A stretch of DNA of 64,000 nucleotides from an uncultured Bryobacterales bacterium (GCA_951813605.1 OX638379.1:3404062-3468061), one strand, 5' to 3'. Shown: positions 1 through 9,354, counted from the first letter of the stretch. The notes: generated by a model from the sequence alone, not told the origin. Program-made: numbers and translations.

Positions 1-764
1 TGATCGATTGCGTTCCAGAGGCCCAATAGATTCTCGTGCAACTGTTTCGCTCGCTGGTGATCTTCCTCCTGAACGGCATTCCATAGTTCCACGCAACATT
101 CCGGAACCGCGGTCAGAATCGCGGCCACGGCACCGTGCGCGCCAAGACTAAAAGACGGGTAGAGGAATGCATCCACCGCCGAAAGAATCCGTACGCCCTT
201 CTGTCGCAACTCCTGGGAATCGATAAGCAAGAGCAGGTCTGCCAAAGCTTTCAGGTCGCTAGCGCTCTGCTTGACTCCGATCACGCCATTGACTTTTCGC
301 AGAATGCGAGCCAGTAACTTGGGCGAGAGATAGGACCACGGTACGACGTTATAGATGATTACCGGCAGGCCTGTAGCTTGAGCGATCCGATCGAAATGGC
401 GTGACATCGCGTCGTCGTCCGGACGGAACAGATAGTGCACCGGGGTCACCTGCAATGCCGCCACCCCGAGATCGGCTACCGCTCTCCCGCGTTCGATCGC
501 TGCCTGCGTGCTGTTGCAGATGATTCCAGTGATGACCGGAATCTGTCCTTTCACTTCTTCCGTCGTGGACGCTGTGATTCGCAGGGTTTCGTCTGTGGTC
601 AGCGCGTGACCTTCCCCGGTGCTGCCGCACACCGCAAGGCCATGCACCTTGGCCGCCAGCATGTGACGCACCTCGGCCCGGTGGAGCCTTTCATCGACGT
701 TCCCTTCCGCATCGAATGGCGTAATCATCGGAGGGACAATTCCGGCGATGTCGTGATTTGTCAT
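1..764 (-). CDS. DapA/N-acetylneuraminate-lyase family aldolase, C-terminus cut by window edge
   Basis: The minus strand reads an uninterrupted frame from an ATG at 764 to the left edge, about 254 codons of a family that is normally about 290-300 residues. It is a class I (Schiff-base) TIM-barrel lyase/synthase of the dihydrodipicolinate synthase superfamily. Visible family motifs are GSTGEGHAL (the GTTGE phosphate/carboxylate-binding loop) near residue 45, YNVVP with the catalytic Tyr near residue 138, and GVKQS with the Schiff-base Lys near residue 163. Members cleave or form 2-keto acids from pyruvate. The substrate cannot be told from sequence, and no lysine-biosynthesis neighbour is present, so a catabolic lyase role is at least as likely as DapA itself. 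Confidence 0.85.
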   Translation of the reverse strand, partial: MTNHDIAGIVPPMITPFDAEGNVDERLHRAEVRHMLAAKVHGLAVCGSTGEGHALTTDETLRITASTTEEVKGQIPVITGIICNSTQAAIERGRAVADLGVAALQVTPVHYLFRPDDDAMSRHFDRIAQATGLPVIIYNVVPWSYLSPKLLARILRKVNGVIGVKQSASDLKALADLLLLIDSQELRQKGVRILSAVDAFLYPSFSLGAHGAVAAILTAVPECCVELWNAVQEEDHQRAKQLHENLLGLWNAID

Positions 765-1869
765 AGCTTTCTCACCAAGCGGATCGTTATCGAGGCCTCA
801 CACCGCTCGCAGTGATTCGCAGATGGCATGGGCCGTGTCAAGGGCATTGCTGACCCGAACGGTACCATCCCCGGGCCCTGAGGGCCGCCGAGCAAAATAA
901 CACGCCTAATAAGAGGATGAAAGTCTATTTTCTCGGGAGAATACGCCTGTTAGACCGTTATGGGGGGGCAGGGCGATCGGTTCGCCCCGATTTGAAGGTG
1001 CGACTTGCCAAGAAATAGACGCACATCAGATTCCTTCGCCCTCCGCTCAGAATAGGTGCCCTGGACTCTCCACATCGGGCAAAGAGCTGGTCTCCGCCGA
1101 TTTCGTTTCGATTGTCCGCACGCTCCCTTCTGTCCGTCGTGGCGATGAACAGGGGGACGGGGATCGCGCATTCGGTCATCGCACCGTCAATTCGACCATG
1201 TCCTCGCTCCGCCGTTCCCGAAGACCAGCTCGTCTCGCTTCCCCAAGCACGAGCGTGAGGACAGTCCGGTCCCGCTCGAACTCGGGCTGCCGGGGCCAAC
1301 CCAGCGACGGAACATGCCGGAGGCCCTCGAGAGCGCGCACGGTTGGGTTCATCCCGTCGAAGCGGCGCCCGCTGCCGGGCAACGAGATCCTGTGGCGCAC
1401 GCGGCTGGACCTGCAACGGTCGGTGCGCATGCGGGCGCCGGCCGAGAATCCGGAGGGCCTGGAAGCCGCATTTGGAGGCGGTCGCTGAGCCCGCCGCCCC
1501 TCACAGCACTGTCAGCGGTCAGCAGTCGGCGTCCCGCTAGCGCGGTAGCGACCGTCACGCCGCACGCGGCAGCGGCGCATTTCGCGCCGCCGAATTCTCG
1601 CGGCCGCTTGCGTCTCGGCACGCCCTGTTCGTCCGCCGAGCGTCGCTTCAGCTCCGGTGCCGTCCGAACTAGGACTGGCGACACCGTGTCATTCGAACCC
1701 TCACCCCTGCCAGCCCGGCCCAATTGCCGGCAGGCGCGACAATAACCTAGCCAAAGGCAACACTTACACGAGCGACACCGGACAGGCCAAGGACATCAGC
1801 AGGCCGCTACGTCAATTGTGTGGTAGAGCTAGCATTGAGAACAGATTCCATCCACTTTGTTAAGTCGAT
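765..1869. other. Gene-poor stretch, no convincing gene
   Basis: About 1.1 kb with only short overlapping open frames in GC-rich sequence. One minus-strand frame near 1176-1430 reads somewhat protein-like, but I recognise no family and no start with a ribosome binding site. It probably holds decayed sequence, in line with the ATPase relic that follows. Confidence 0.5.
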
Positions 1870-2672
1870 TTATGGGTTAAGGGCAGGGCGCGCCAGCTGG
1901 GGGTGAGCTAAAACCCGGCGTAGTCGCTGAAGCACATGCTGATGCAGGTGGCCTGTCGCCTTGACCTCGATCGGCAAGCCGCCAACAAGCCTCGACTAGG
2001 AAGTCCAGCTGTTCTCCGATTGCTGCGCGCAATTCGTGGGTCTCGGCCGAGTCGAGCCGCGCGCCGCGCTAGACCAGCACGTCGTGGAGCAGGATGCTCT
2101 CGAGATAGGCTCCGCCGGGTTTGGGATCCCCCGGGAGATGTAGGGTGAAGCTTGTGTCACACCAGTAGAGCTTTGGCAATTCGATCAGCCGGTTGGTTGA
2201 TGAGCTAGCCGAAATGCAAGGATACTGCTGTCGTCATGCAGCGAAAATGGGGCAGTCCGGCGATGGAGGAGAGCTGCTATGAATCACGCTCGAAATAGGT
2301 TCTCACATACCCTCCGAGGCAGAGCGCGGGGGGGGGCGGGCTGTAATGAGTTTGACTGCGGGAGCCGGGAAGCCGCACCGCAAGCATGCGCCAGTCCTAG
2401 GACTCGTATGGACCGCGCGGCAATGAGATCCGGCCAGCCCCCATCGCGGGCAGCAAGCAGATCTTCACAAACGCCGCAATGCGGTAGCCCCTGCTGCTCA
2501 CTCCGCACCATGGGCCAGAGCGTGAGCTAGCGGGCGCGGCCGACCACTAATCCAGAGACACGACGCATGGAGAGTAAATTGGCCGAGCCCGTTAGCGGAT
2601 TCTGGCCCCGCTGAAGGTGCCGGTAGATCACTCGTTTCAGCGGGAGCAGCAGGTCGGGGTCGCGCTTCACCG
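1870..2672 (-). pseudogene. AAA/DUF4143 ATPase relic, part downstream of the IS1380 insertion
   Basis: Read on the minus strand from the IS edge, the sequence gives VKRDPDLLLPLKRVIYRHL, then LTGSANLLSMRRVS. These match the Walker B/sensor region of the AAA_14-DUF4143 ATPase family (typical form: DEVQR.P.LLPALK..ID, then FLLTGSANLL). After a degraded middle, LPKLYWCDTSFTLHLPGDP, GAYLESILLHDVLV, then AIGEQLDFLVEA and PIEVKATGHLHQHVLQ give the C-terminal DUF4143 nuclease-like domain. There is an in-frame TAG after LHDVLV where the family has Trp, and a frameshift before PIEVKATG. The gene continues on the other side of the IS element (4399-4590). It is a clear relic. Confidence 0.75.
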
Positions 2673-2704
2673 GCCTAGCCCGGATTTCTCACGAGGGGTA
2701 GGGT

Positions 2705-2775
2705 ATAAGGCCGTGTCTTGTGGTATAATTGGTTTATTATGAACAACTTACCACGTAACAGGACGACGGCCTTAT
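2705..2775 (+). repeat. Inverted repeat enclosing the transposase promoter and start codon
   Basis: ATAAGGCCGT (2705-2714) and its exact complement ACGGCCTTAT (2766-2775) flank a 51-nt loop. The right arm overlaps the transposase ATG (2774). A good -10 box TATAAT (2724-2729) lies inside the loop. A transcript started there lacks the left arm, whereas read-through transcripts from outside contain both arms and could hide the start codon. Confidence 0.6.
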
Positions 2776-4177
2776 GACGACAGAGTGTAGCACAGCACGC
2801 TTGGAGTTCGCAGGCTTGCGAAGGCAGCGTGTAGTCGGGCGGTTTGACGGCGGGGAACTGGGGTCGGATGGCGGCGGGCTGCTGCTGCGCGAGCTGGCGC
2901 TGCGGACGGGGCTGTTCCGGCGGTTGAGTGCGTGTTTCCGGGATCACCGCGACCCGCGGCGGACGCAGCATGCGCTGGAAGTGCTGCTGGCAGCGCGCGT
3001 GCTGGGGCTGGCGCTGGGCTATGAGGATTTGAACGATCACGACACGTTGCGCCAGAGCAGGCTGTGGTCATTGCTGTGCGGGGCGGCGGGCCGCGGGCGG
3101 CGCCGGGCGAGCTGGGAGGGCTGGCCGCCGGGCAAGAGCACGCTGAACCGCCTGGAGCTGACGGGGGCGGCGCTGGGCCCCGGGGAACGCTACAAGAAGA
3201 TCGTGGCCGACACGGCGCGGCTGGACGCCCTGCTGGTGGACCTGTTCCTGGACTGGCACGGCGCGCAGCCGGAGCGCATCGTGCTGGACGTGGACGCGAC
3301 GGATGACCCGCTGCATGGCCGGCAGGAAGGCCGCTTCTTCCATGGGTACTACCGCAGCTACTGTTACTTGCCGCTGTACATCTTCTGCGGCCAGCAGCTG
3401 CTGGGGGCGCGCCTGCGGACGGCGGACCGCGACGCGGCGGAGGGCACGGTGCAGGAGCTGGAACGCATCGCGGGGCGCATCCGGGAGCGCTGGCCGGGGG
3501 TGGAGATCTGGCTGCGCGGGGACAGCGGGTTCTGCCGCGAGGAATTGCTGGCCTGGTGCGAGGCGCAGGGAGTGGAGTATGTGCTGGGAATCGCGCAGAA
3601 TGCGCGCTTGAAGCGGAGCCTGGCCCCGGCGATGGAGCGCGCCCGGCAGGCATGCGAGCGGACGGGGCAGGCGGCGCGGGTGTTCCAGGACTTCCGCTAC
3701 CGGACGCTGGACAGCTGGAGCCGCGAGCGGCGCCTGATCGGCAAGGCAGAGCATTTGCCGCGGGGGGCCAACCCGCGTTTCGTGGTGACGTCGCTGGGGG
3801 CCGGGCGGATGGCGGCGCGCACGCTGTACGAGCAGGTGTACTGCGCGCGGGGCGACATGGAGAACCGCATCAAGGAACAGCAGCTGGCGCTGTTCGCGGA
3901 TCGCACCTCGGCGCACACCATGCGGGCCAACCAGCTGCGCCTGTATTTCGCCTCGTTCGCTTATGCGCTGCTGGAGTTGCTGCGACGCCGGGGCCTGCGG
4001 GGCACGCGGCTGGCGCGGGCGCAATGCGGCACGATCCGCCTGCAGCTGCTCAAGATCGGCGTGCGGATCCGGGTCAGCGTGCGGGCCGTGCGGCTGTCGT
4101 TCGACGAGGGCTTCCCGGAAGCGGGCCTCTTCGGGCAGGTGCTGGCCCGTCTCCAGAGCCTGCCCCTGCGCTGCTAG
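2774..4177 (+). CDS. IS1380-family transposase
   Basis: A 467-residue DDE transposase of the DDE_Tnp_1 / IS1380 group, full length and uninterrupted. It catalyses cut-and-paste movement of the element. Likely catalytic blocks are VLDVDATDDPLHG (first Asp, near residue 175), LRGDSGF (second Asp, near 245) and CARGDMENRIKEQ (DxxExxxKE-type block with the final acidic residue, near 360), followed by the usual ANQLRLYFASFAYAL helix. ATG at 2774 sits in the internal inverted repeat and just after the internal promoter. It ends in TAG at 4175-4177. It is the only mobile-element gene in the window that looks intact. Confidence 0.93.
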   Translation: MTTECSTARLEFAGLRRQRVVGRFDGGELGSDGGGLLLRELALRTGLFRRLSACFRDHRDPRRTQHALEVLLAARVLGLALGYEDLNDHDTLRQSRLWSLLCGAAGRGRRRASWEGWPPGKSTLNRLELTGAALGPGERYKKIVADTARLDALLVDLFLDWHGAQPERIVLDVDATDDPLHGRQEGRFFHGYYRSYCYLPLYIFCGQQLLGARLRTADRDAAEGTVQELERIAGRIRERWPGVEIWLRGDSGFCREELLAWCEAQGVEYVLGIAQNARLKRSLAPAMERARQACERTGQAARVFQDFRYRTLDSWSRERRLIGKAEHLPRGANPRFVVTSLGAGRMAARTLYEQVYCARGDMENRIKEQQLALFADRTSAHTMRANQLRLYFASFAYALLELLRRRGLRGTRLARAQCGTIRLQLLKIGVRIRVSVRAVRLSFDEGFPEAGLFGQVLARLQSLPLRC

Positions 4178-4398
4178 CCGCGGCACTCCAGCCATCGTCT
4201 CGAGCCCCGTCGGAGGTCAGCGGGACCACTGCGTCGGCAGGGCGGGAGGCAAGACAAAACGGACCCCGGCAACCGCGGATCTGGCGACCCTTGCCCGGCC
4301 TCTGCCCGGATCCAGCACCCCACGCAACATTGCCAGGCTATCCAACCACCCCAAATGGACAAAACGCCTCCAAATCCAAAACTCTTGAGAAGGTCGGG

Positions 4399-4590
4399 CT
4401 AGCCCTGGTGCGCTCGCTTCCGGTCAGGAAACCTTGCGGAACTCGGCGCGTGGCATCGACCACATCGAGGTCGTCCATCGATAGCAAGCTCCAATGAGCA
4501 GGGGTGTGTTCCACCGCCAGAGTGCTCTCGCCCGTCTGCCGCGAGAGCGCACGCCCCCTCGCCCAGCGCAGCCGGTCAGTCTCTGCTGCT
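4399..4590 (-). pseudogene. AAA/DUF4143 ATPase relic, N-terminal part upstream of the IS1380 insertion
   Basis: On the minus strand the frame reads TDRLRWARGRALSRQTGEST, then LAVEHTPAHWSLLSMDDLD, then VVDATRRVPQGFLTGSERTR. This is the N-terminus of the AAA_14-DUF4143 ATPase family (typical form: GPRQTGKSTLA, then YLTLDDLD, then AR.DPQGFL). The Walker A Lys is Glu here (TGEST), so the ATPase was probably already dead. Joining 4403 to 2674 with a single CTAG gives ERTRARPVKRDPDLL in frame. The frame is closed upstream by a TAA about 8 nt beyond the stop of the next minus-strand gene, so the true N-terminus is missing. Confidence 0.75.
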
Positions 4591-4601
4591 GAGCTTTACC
4601 G

Positions 4602-6563
4602 TCACTCGAACCGAACTTCCACTAACTCCACTTGGGCGACCCAGCGCAACGTCGTTGCGGCCAATCCAGTCGCTCGCAGCTCGAGCGCTCCTGCTTGCGA
4701 GTCAGCGACCGCCCGGAATTGTAGGCCCGGTTGACTCGAATAGATCGTTGAGATCGTGTCCCCGAACAGTGCCACGTTGCCCGCAGCTCCACGCCGTGCG
4801 AGCCCCTTGGCTTCGAATCCCGCCTGCACGGACCCGCCCCGGCTGCGGGCCGTTGCCAAGACGCGGTAGGCTACGCTCGTATTCTCCGCAATGTGGATCA
4901 GTCCGCCGTCCGCCACGCTGAGAGCCTGCGGCGTGTTGTCTGTTGTCAATGTCCGGACAACCAGCCGGCTCGCCTGTGCGTCGCCGGGTTCCTCGAACGA
5001 GCCCGCAGCCATCGCATCCTCCCCGGGCCGCAGGCTCCGTGCTTCTAGTCCGTGAACCCGTGAGTAGGGCGCGGAGGCTTCGTTTCCGCGACCGCCCGTG
5101 GCCGTCGCGGCGAGTCCGCTGGCACGGTTGCCGACCCCGCCGATGATCGCCGCGAACTCAGCCTCGGCGGAATTGTGTCGCCCGCCGCCGACCGCTGAAT
5201 AAGCCCCGAGGGCGCGGTTGTCCAGTCCTGCCGTCACGCTTGCCCAGAACCCCAGAGCGTCGCTCAAGTGGTTGCGGTTGTCACGAATGATGAGGTTGGC
5301 GGGATCCTCCCAGGCCCCGGGAGAATTCACCATCACGACCTCGAGGCCCGTAGTATCGTCGATCCGGACGTTATTCTTGATGATGCCGTTGATTGATTTG
5401 CGCCAGCAATGGATCGCTCGGCCGCCGCTCTTGATTACGTTGCCGATCACTTCGTACTGATTGAGATTGAAGTTCGGCTCGAGCGACGTCGTGCCGGTCT
5501 CCATGTAGTTGTAGTTGCAACGCACGTTGCTAATACGGCCCCTGTGCGAAGGGTGGCCGAGTAAGTACCCTTTGTCGACCGGGTTAATCGTTCGCGTGCC
5601 GATGATCGAAATTTTTTCCGCGTCGAACGACTCGCCGCCTTCTGTGCCCCCACCGCGCAGAAACTTGCCCGTGTGCTCGCCGTAGGCCATGACTGACCGC
5701 ATCGTGTCGACCATCGTGATGCTTTCGACCGATATATTTCGTATGCGCCCGTGAAGGAGCACGCAAGCCGAGATGTTTTTCACCAAGCCGGATGGCTGCA
5801 CGTTGTTCCGATGATTCAGGTCGATCGTCCCTCGTCCGAAGATACGGACGTCTTCGATGTAGTCTTCCTGGAGACCATGGCCAACGCGAATACCGTAAGA
5901 TTCTCGGCCATCGTAGGAAACGAACCACAGGCTGCCCACATTGTGTCCGGTTGCCGAGTCGAATTTCATCTCGACGCCGTTGCTGAGCGGTTGCCAGTCG
6001 CCTGTGATTGACACGTTGCGATGGGGCAGGTTTCGCACTTGGCTGGTGCCCCACTCGAAGGTGTCCGGCCTGTCGCCGCTCCCTTCGCTATCGATACGGA
6101 TAGTAAAGAAAACCTGGCCGAGACCGAGATCGTACTCGCCGCCTATGGAGAAATCGTCGAGTTGCTTGGGAGCGCCGTGGTCGATCGTAATCTCCGGATC
6201 GCTTTCTAGAACCGTCTGGTTGTTCGCCAGCTTGAGGACAGAACCCTCCATTAACTCGATGTCCATCGACTTGTCGACATAGAGGATGGACTGGTGCTTC
6301 CGAAGAGGATGTTCATGCAGCCCAGGCAAGAAAACGATCTTCTCGCCCACTTGTGCGGCGTCGAGCACCGCCTGCGGATTGTCGCCCGGCCGGACATAGT
6401 GGATTGACTCCCCGACGGGCAGGGTCTGCCCCCAGCCCACACTCGCCAGCAGGATGAATGATGTGATGATCCACAATATTGGGCCCCTCCTTCGGTTCCG
6501 AACGCGACGACAAGTAGCCGCCCCGACTGCGATAGCGTGCAACTCCGTGAGAGACTTGTGCAT
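4602..6563 (-). CDS. Secreted right-handed beta-helix protein with YadA-head-like repeats
   Basis: A 653-residue predicted exported protein. After a charged N-region (residues 1-28) there is a hydrophobic segment (about 29-46, WIITSFILLASVGWGQ) ending in a plausible signal-peptidase site. Residues about 55-430 have the short beta-strand rhythm of a pectate-lyase-type helix (IRNISVESITMVDT, GIIKNNVRIDDTTG). Residues about 445-520 carry repeats such as SAVGGGRHNSAEAEFAAIIG and GVGNRASGLAATATGG, resembling the left-handed beta-roll of trimeric autotransporter heads or phage tail spikes. The C-terminal 130 residues look like a trimerising fibre domain and end in RWVAQVELVEV. A GAGGT ribosome binding site precedes the ATG. 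It lies 17 bp after the next gene, so the two are probably co-transcribed. A polysaccharide lyase/depolymerase or an adhesin are both possible. Confidence 0.7.
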   Translation of the reverse strand: MHKSLTELHAIAVGAATCRRVRNRRRGPILWIITSFILLASVGWGQTLPVGESIHYVRPGDNPQAVLDAAQVGEKIVFLPGLHEHPLRKHQSILYVDKSMDIELMEGSVLKLANNQTVLESDPEITIDHGAPKQLDDFSIGGEYDLGLGQVFFTIRIDSEGSGDRPDTFEWGTSQVRNLPHRNVSITGDWQPLSNGVEMKFDSATGHNVGSLWFVSYDGRESYGIRVGHGLQEDYIEDVRIFGRGTIDLNHRNNVQPSGLVKNISACVLLHGRIRNISVESITMVDTMRSVMAYGEHTGKFLRGGGTEGGESFDAEKISIIGTRTINPVDKGYLLGHPSHRGRISNVRCNYNYMETGTTSLEPNFNLNQYEVIGNVIKSGGRAIHCWRKSINGIIKNNVRIDDTTGLEVVMVNSPGAWEDPANLIIRDNRNHLSDALGFWASVTAGLDNRALGAYSAVGGGRHNSAEAEFAAIIGGVGNRASGLAATATGGRGNEASAPYSRVHGLEARSLRPGEDAMAAGSFEEPGDAQASRLVVRTLTTDNTPQALSVADGGLIHIAENTSVAYRVLATARSRGGSVQAGFEAKGLARRGAAGNVALFGDTISTIYSSQPGLQFRAVADSQAGALELRATGLAATTLRWVAQVELVEVRFE

Positions 6564-6579
6564 GATTACCTCGAAAGAC

Positions 6580-8580
6580 CTATCGAACCGGCAAAGTATC
6601 CCCGTGCCAAGGGAACGCTAGGCTGGGACGACGCTCGTGCCTGCGCAGACCTAGCTCCAGCCGTCCGCCACATCCCGGTGCCAAGATGATCCTAAGAACG
6701 TGGTGGTTCGCGCGTATAGACTCAGTCGGTTCACCTGCACTGGTGCGAAACGACTCAACGCGTCCTTTGTTTTCGACAAGGGATGGTGGTTCCGGCACGG
6801 TCGAGGGGAACTTCACGGCAGTAAACCTGTGCTGGCCATAGGTTCCTGCTTGCAACAGGACTTCACGAGATTCGATTGGGTTCGTGTTGACCAGAACCAG
6901 CACGATTCGGTCGCGCTCGATCTTCTCCACGAGAGCGCCAACGTCAGGCGGGATCCCGGCCCTGTTGTTCTCAGGATCGAAATAGCGCAGCTCGCCAAAT
7001 GTCAGACCCGAGCCCCAGTGAGGTGTCGCCGCACCCGTCATTAGGTGAAACAATCCCTCCATACCCAATGGGAGGAAGTCGTGCGCTTGGTCGGAACGCC
7101 AGCTCTTCGGGTCGGAATTGTCCTCACGTATCCGTTTCATGGACCGGCGAACACGCTCAAAGTTCAAACGAAGAATCTGGTCAGGATATTCCGGATTCTC
7201 GCCCTTCAGAAACGCCAGCCATTCATATTCGTGGGAGTAGTCGTTCTTCTGAGCTCCCTCGTCGTGGGTAAAAGGCAGCTCTTTTGTCTCCTCGATGGTT
7301 CGCCAGTCTGCGTGAGAGAAGCTGTGCAAATAGATATCCGCCAGTGCCCGAGCGTAATTGACGCTCCACATGGGACTGTACCAGCCCTTCTCATCGTTAT
7401 AGCGGTCAGGCGGAAGCATATAGCCGCTACCGTGCTTGAGACGGTTGCGGAGCAAGATCCCCATTTGTACTCTCTGTGTGTCAAGGAAGCGGTCGTTCCC
7501 ACCCGTGGCCAAGAAAGCATTCAACATCGCTTGGCGGGGTCCCCGTTCCATCAGCTGATACCCGCCGAACGGCCAGTCCCAGCTCATAATCCCGGCCCAC
7601 CATTTGCCTTTCCAGTGCTCTCCCACTATCCCATTGAGCCCAATATTTCCGGGAATAATTCCATTATTTTCTTTCGTACGATCCACCCATGCCCCAACAT
7701 ATTCGACAAGCCAGTCTTTGTACTTCTGTTCGCCTGTGAGCAGATATGCGTTCGCCACCAGACTCGTGCTGTGAAGGTTCATCGGAATGTCGCCCTTGAC
7801 GTTGGTCCAGTCGCCGAAGAAGCTCTCACGAGAAGTGGATTCGTCGTACCAATATTCAGCAGCAACCTCCAGCTTTGGCCCGCGGCTACCGTTCAACACG
7901 CTTCGAATCACTTTGTGAACCGAGTCGTAATTCTTGGCAGTTGTATCTTCCCCGGTATAGAAACTGGCGAACCGCACAGCTCTTTCTTGGAATTTGCGGT
8001 CGGTGGGATCCGCTAGGCCTTCGTTGATGAAGCCTCCGTAATGTTCAGAATTATGTTCCCAATCAAATGCGCGAATGAACTCTCGATAGAGCATGTTCTC
8101 AGATGTGTACTGGCGGATGTGTCCTTCCCAGATCTTTCGATAAAGGTCGAGAATCTCTTTGCGCCCACCTAAGGCGTAGAGCAGCGGCCAGTTCCAGAAA
8201 TTCTCCATCGCATCGTCAGGGCCATCGCTGCCTCCCCAACGCGGTCGGTGGATCAGATAGCCGTTGGAGGAAACGTATTTCTCTGCAAATGCCATCGCTG
8301 CTTCTTCATTAGCACGAATCAAGGCTCGCTCCGCGAGTGCCCAAGAAGGCGGCGATAGCGAATTCGCCAAGCGAATCTCGACCAGACCTACGGGCCGCAG
8401 ATCAGTATTTCCCTGGCAAACCCCGCCTAGCAGTAGTGCGCCGGCCACGAGTCCTATCAGGAGCCGCGCGGAACGGAGATTTGGATTGCATTTCAAGTTG
8501 AATCTATTCTCCGTCTGTGCGTTGCGGATATCCTGGAGCGGATTGGATGCTGGCAGGGCGAAATAGGATTTTGCTTTCAC
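6580..8580 (-). CDS. Secreted alpha-helical (likely alpha/alpha-barrel) protein, possible carbohydrate-active enzyme
   Basis: A 666-residue protein starting at GTG 8580 behind a CGAGGA site. An N-terminal extension of about 37 residues precedes a hydrophobic signal-like segment (ARLLIGLVAGALLLGG). The body is rich in Trp, Tyr and His helices (RPRWGGSDGPDDAMENFWNW near residue 115, GEHWKGKWWAGIMSWDWPFG near 330, SHEYEWLAF), as seen in alpha/alpha-toroid enzymes such as heparinase-like lyases, GH88/GH105-like or linalool-dehydratase-like proteins. The C-terminal about 150 residues look like a beta-sandwich. I do not recognise the exact family. Its place between a TonB receptor locus and a beta-helix protein suggests processing of an extracellular polymer. 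Confidence 0.65.
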   Translation of the reverse strand: MKAKSYFALPASNPLQDIRNAQTENRFNLKCNPNLRSARLLIGLVAGALLLGGVCQGNTDLRPVGLVEIRLANSLSPPSWALAERALIRANEEAAMAFAEKYVSSNGYLIHRPRWGGSDGPDDAMENFWNWPLLYALGGRKEILDLYRKIWEGHIRQYTSENMLYREFIRAFDWEHNSEHYGGFINEGLADPTDRKFQERAVRFASFYTGEDTTAKNYDSVHKVIRSVLNGSRGPKLEVAAEYWYDESTSRESFFGDWTNVKGDIPMNLHSTSLVANAYLLTGEQKYKDWLVEYVGAWVDRTKENNGIIPGNIGLNGIVGEHWKGKWWAGIMSWDWPFGGYQLMERGPRQAMLNAFLATGGNDRFLDTQRVQMGILLRNRLKHGSGYMLPPDRYNDEKGWYSPMWSVNYARALADIYLHSFSHADWRTIEETKELPFTHDEGAQKNDYSHEYEWLAFLKGENPEYPDQILRLNFERVRRSMKRIREDNSDPKSWRSDQAHDFLPLGMEGLFHLMTGAATPHWGSGLTFGELRYFDPENNRAGIPPDVGALVEKIERDRIVLVLVNTNPIESREVLLQAGTYGQHRFTAVKFPSTVPEPPSLVENKGRVESFRTSAGEPTESIRANHHVLRIILAPGCGGRLELGLRRHERRPSLAFPWHGDTLPVR

Positions 8581-8853
8581 GATGTCCTCGATTGCTGTTC
8601 CAAGGCCGGCACAGGCCGACAGCCGCCGCGTTGCGCGCGGCGATTCTCCACGGCATAGGAATCCTTCGGAACCGGGATTCGATCCCGGTAACCCCGGGCT
8701 GGGTCACGCCCGGGGACTTCGTTGCGACGAGTTCTCGACGCTATCGGTCGACAGGGTTGCTTCCCAGCAGGGCCAGCCTCCGTTTCACGTGGCAGCCTCG
8801 TGCTAGCATCCCTCGGGAAAGGACGCCTGTTCGCTGCCAGTGCCCGAGGTCGA

Positions 8854-9346
8854 TCAGTTCTCATAGCCGACTCCTCCCAAAGGGCGAGTGCGCATTGAGT
8901 GGCCCTCGAGCAGGACGATGCGGCTGCGTTCGAAGACGCGGCCGTGCAGAGCGACACCCCAGTCCTTGAGGGGCGTGTTTGTTGGTTGTGACTAGGATCG
9001 AGCGTCGCCCGACGTGCCGGTCGTTGACGACTTGGAAGAGCCGGTTGGCGGCGTCCCAGTAGCAATTGGTCGAAGCGCAAGACATCGGGTTGGACGTAGG
9101 CTTCGAGGGCGTGGCGGGAGGGGACCTCACGGCTGGCACGCGCAGACCGTCGATGAGGGTCGCGACGGTGGCGAAGAGTGCCTCGTAGCCATTCTGCATG
9201 GCGTTGGCGATCACGGTGGCGAGGTCGGTCTGACCGCGACCGCTGCGCCGGCTAGGGATGAGGTTGCGGCGCTCCGCTTGCCGGCGATTCGGACCCCGCC
9301 TCGCCATTTGGCTTTTCCAAATCCGCCGTCGGAAGGGATCTCGTCT
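8854..9346 (-). pseudogene. IstB-like ATPase relic (IS21 family)
   Basis: The minus strand carries RRNLIPSRRSGRGQTDLATV, then NAMQNGYEALFATVATLIDG, matching the IstB Walker A region (GASGRGKTHLA), with Lys replaced by Gln. It continues as DAANRLFQVVNDRHVGRRSI, then LVTTNK, and in another frame LKDWGVALHGRVFERSRIVL, then LEGHSMRTR and a TGA at 8854-8856, the usual IstB C-terminus. Frameshifts and an internal deletion are present and no IstA partner is nearby. It separates the polysaccharide-locus genes on either side. Confidence 0.75.
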
Positions 9347-9354
9347 TCGTGATC

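Larger units (their letters stand above)
2675..4402 (+). mobile_element. IS1380-family insertion sequence, complete, with CTAG target duplication
   Basis: The element proper is 2679-4398 (1,720 bp), a normal size for IS1380. Left end cccggatttctcacgag and right end ctcttgagaaggtcggg form imperfect terminal inverted repeats (cccg-3-ttctca-1-gag). Each end is flanked by CTAG (2675-2678 and 4399-4402), the 4-bp direct repeat expected for this family. Removing the element plus one CTAG restores an open reading frame in the interrupted ATPase gene, which fixes the boundaries. It contains one transposase gene. The sequence is more G-rich than its surroundings, consistent with a mobile origin. Confidence 0.9.

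Noticed and set aside
3068..4195. 375-codon minus-strand open frame inside the IS1380 element
   Set aside because: It is antisense to the transposase, rich in Arg/Gln/Ala from GC bias, with no known domain.
7045..8016. 323-codon plus-strand open frame
   Set aside because: It is antisense to the secreted alpha-helical protein, which has better start, signal peptide and composition.
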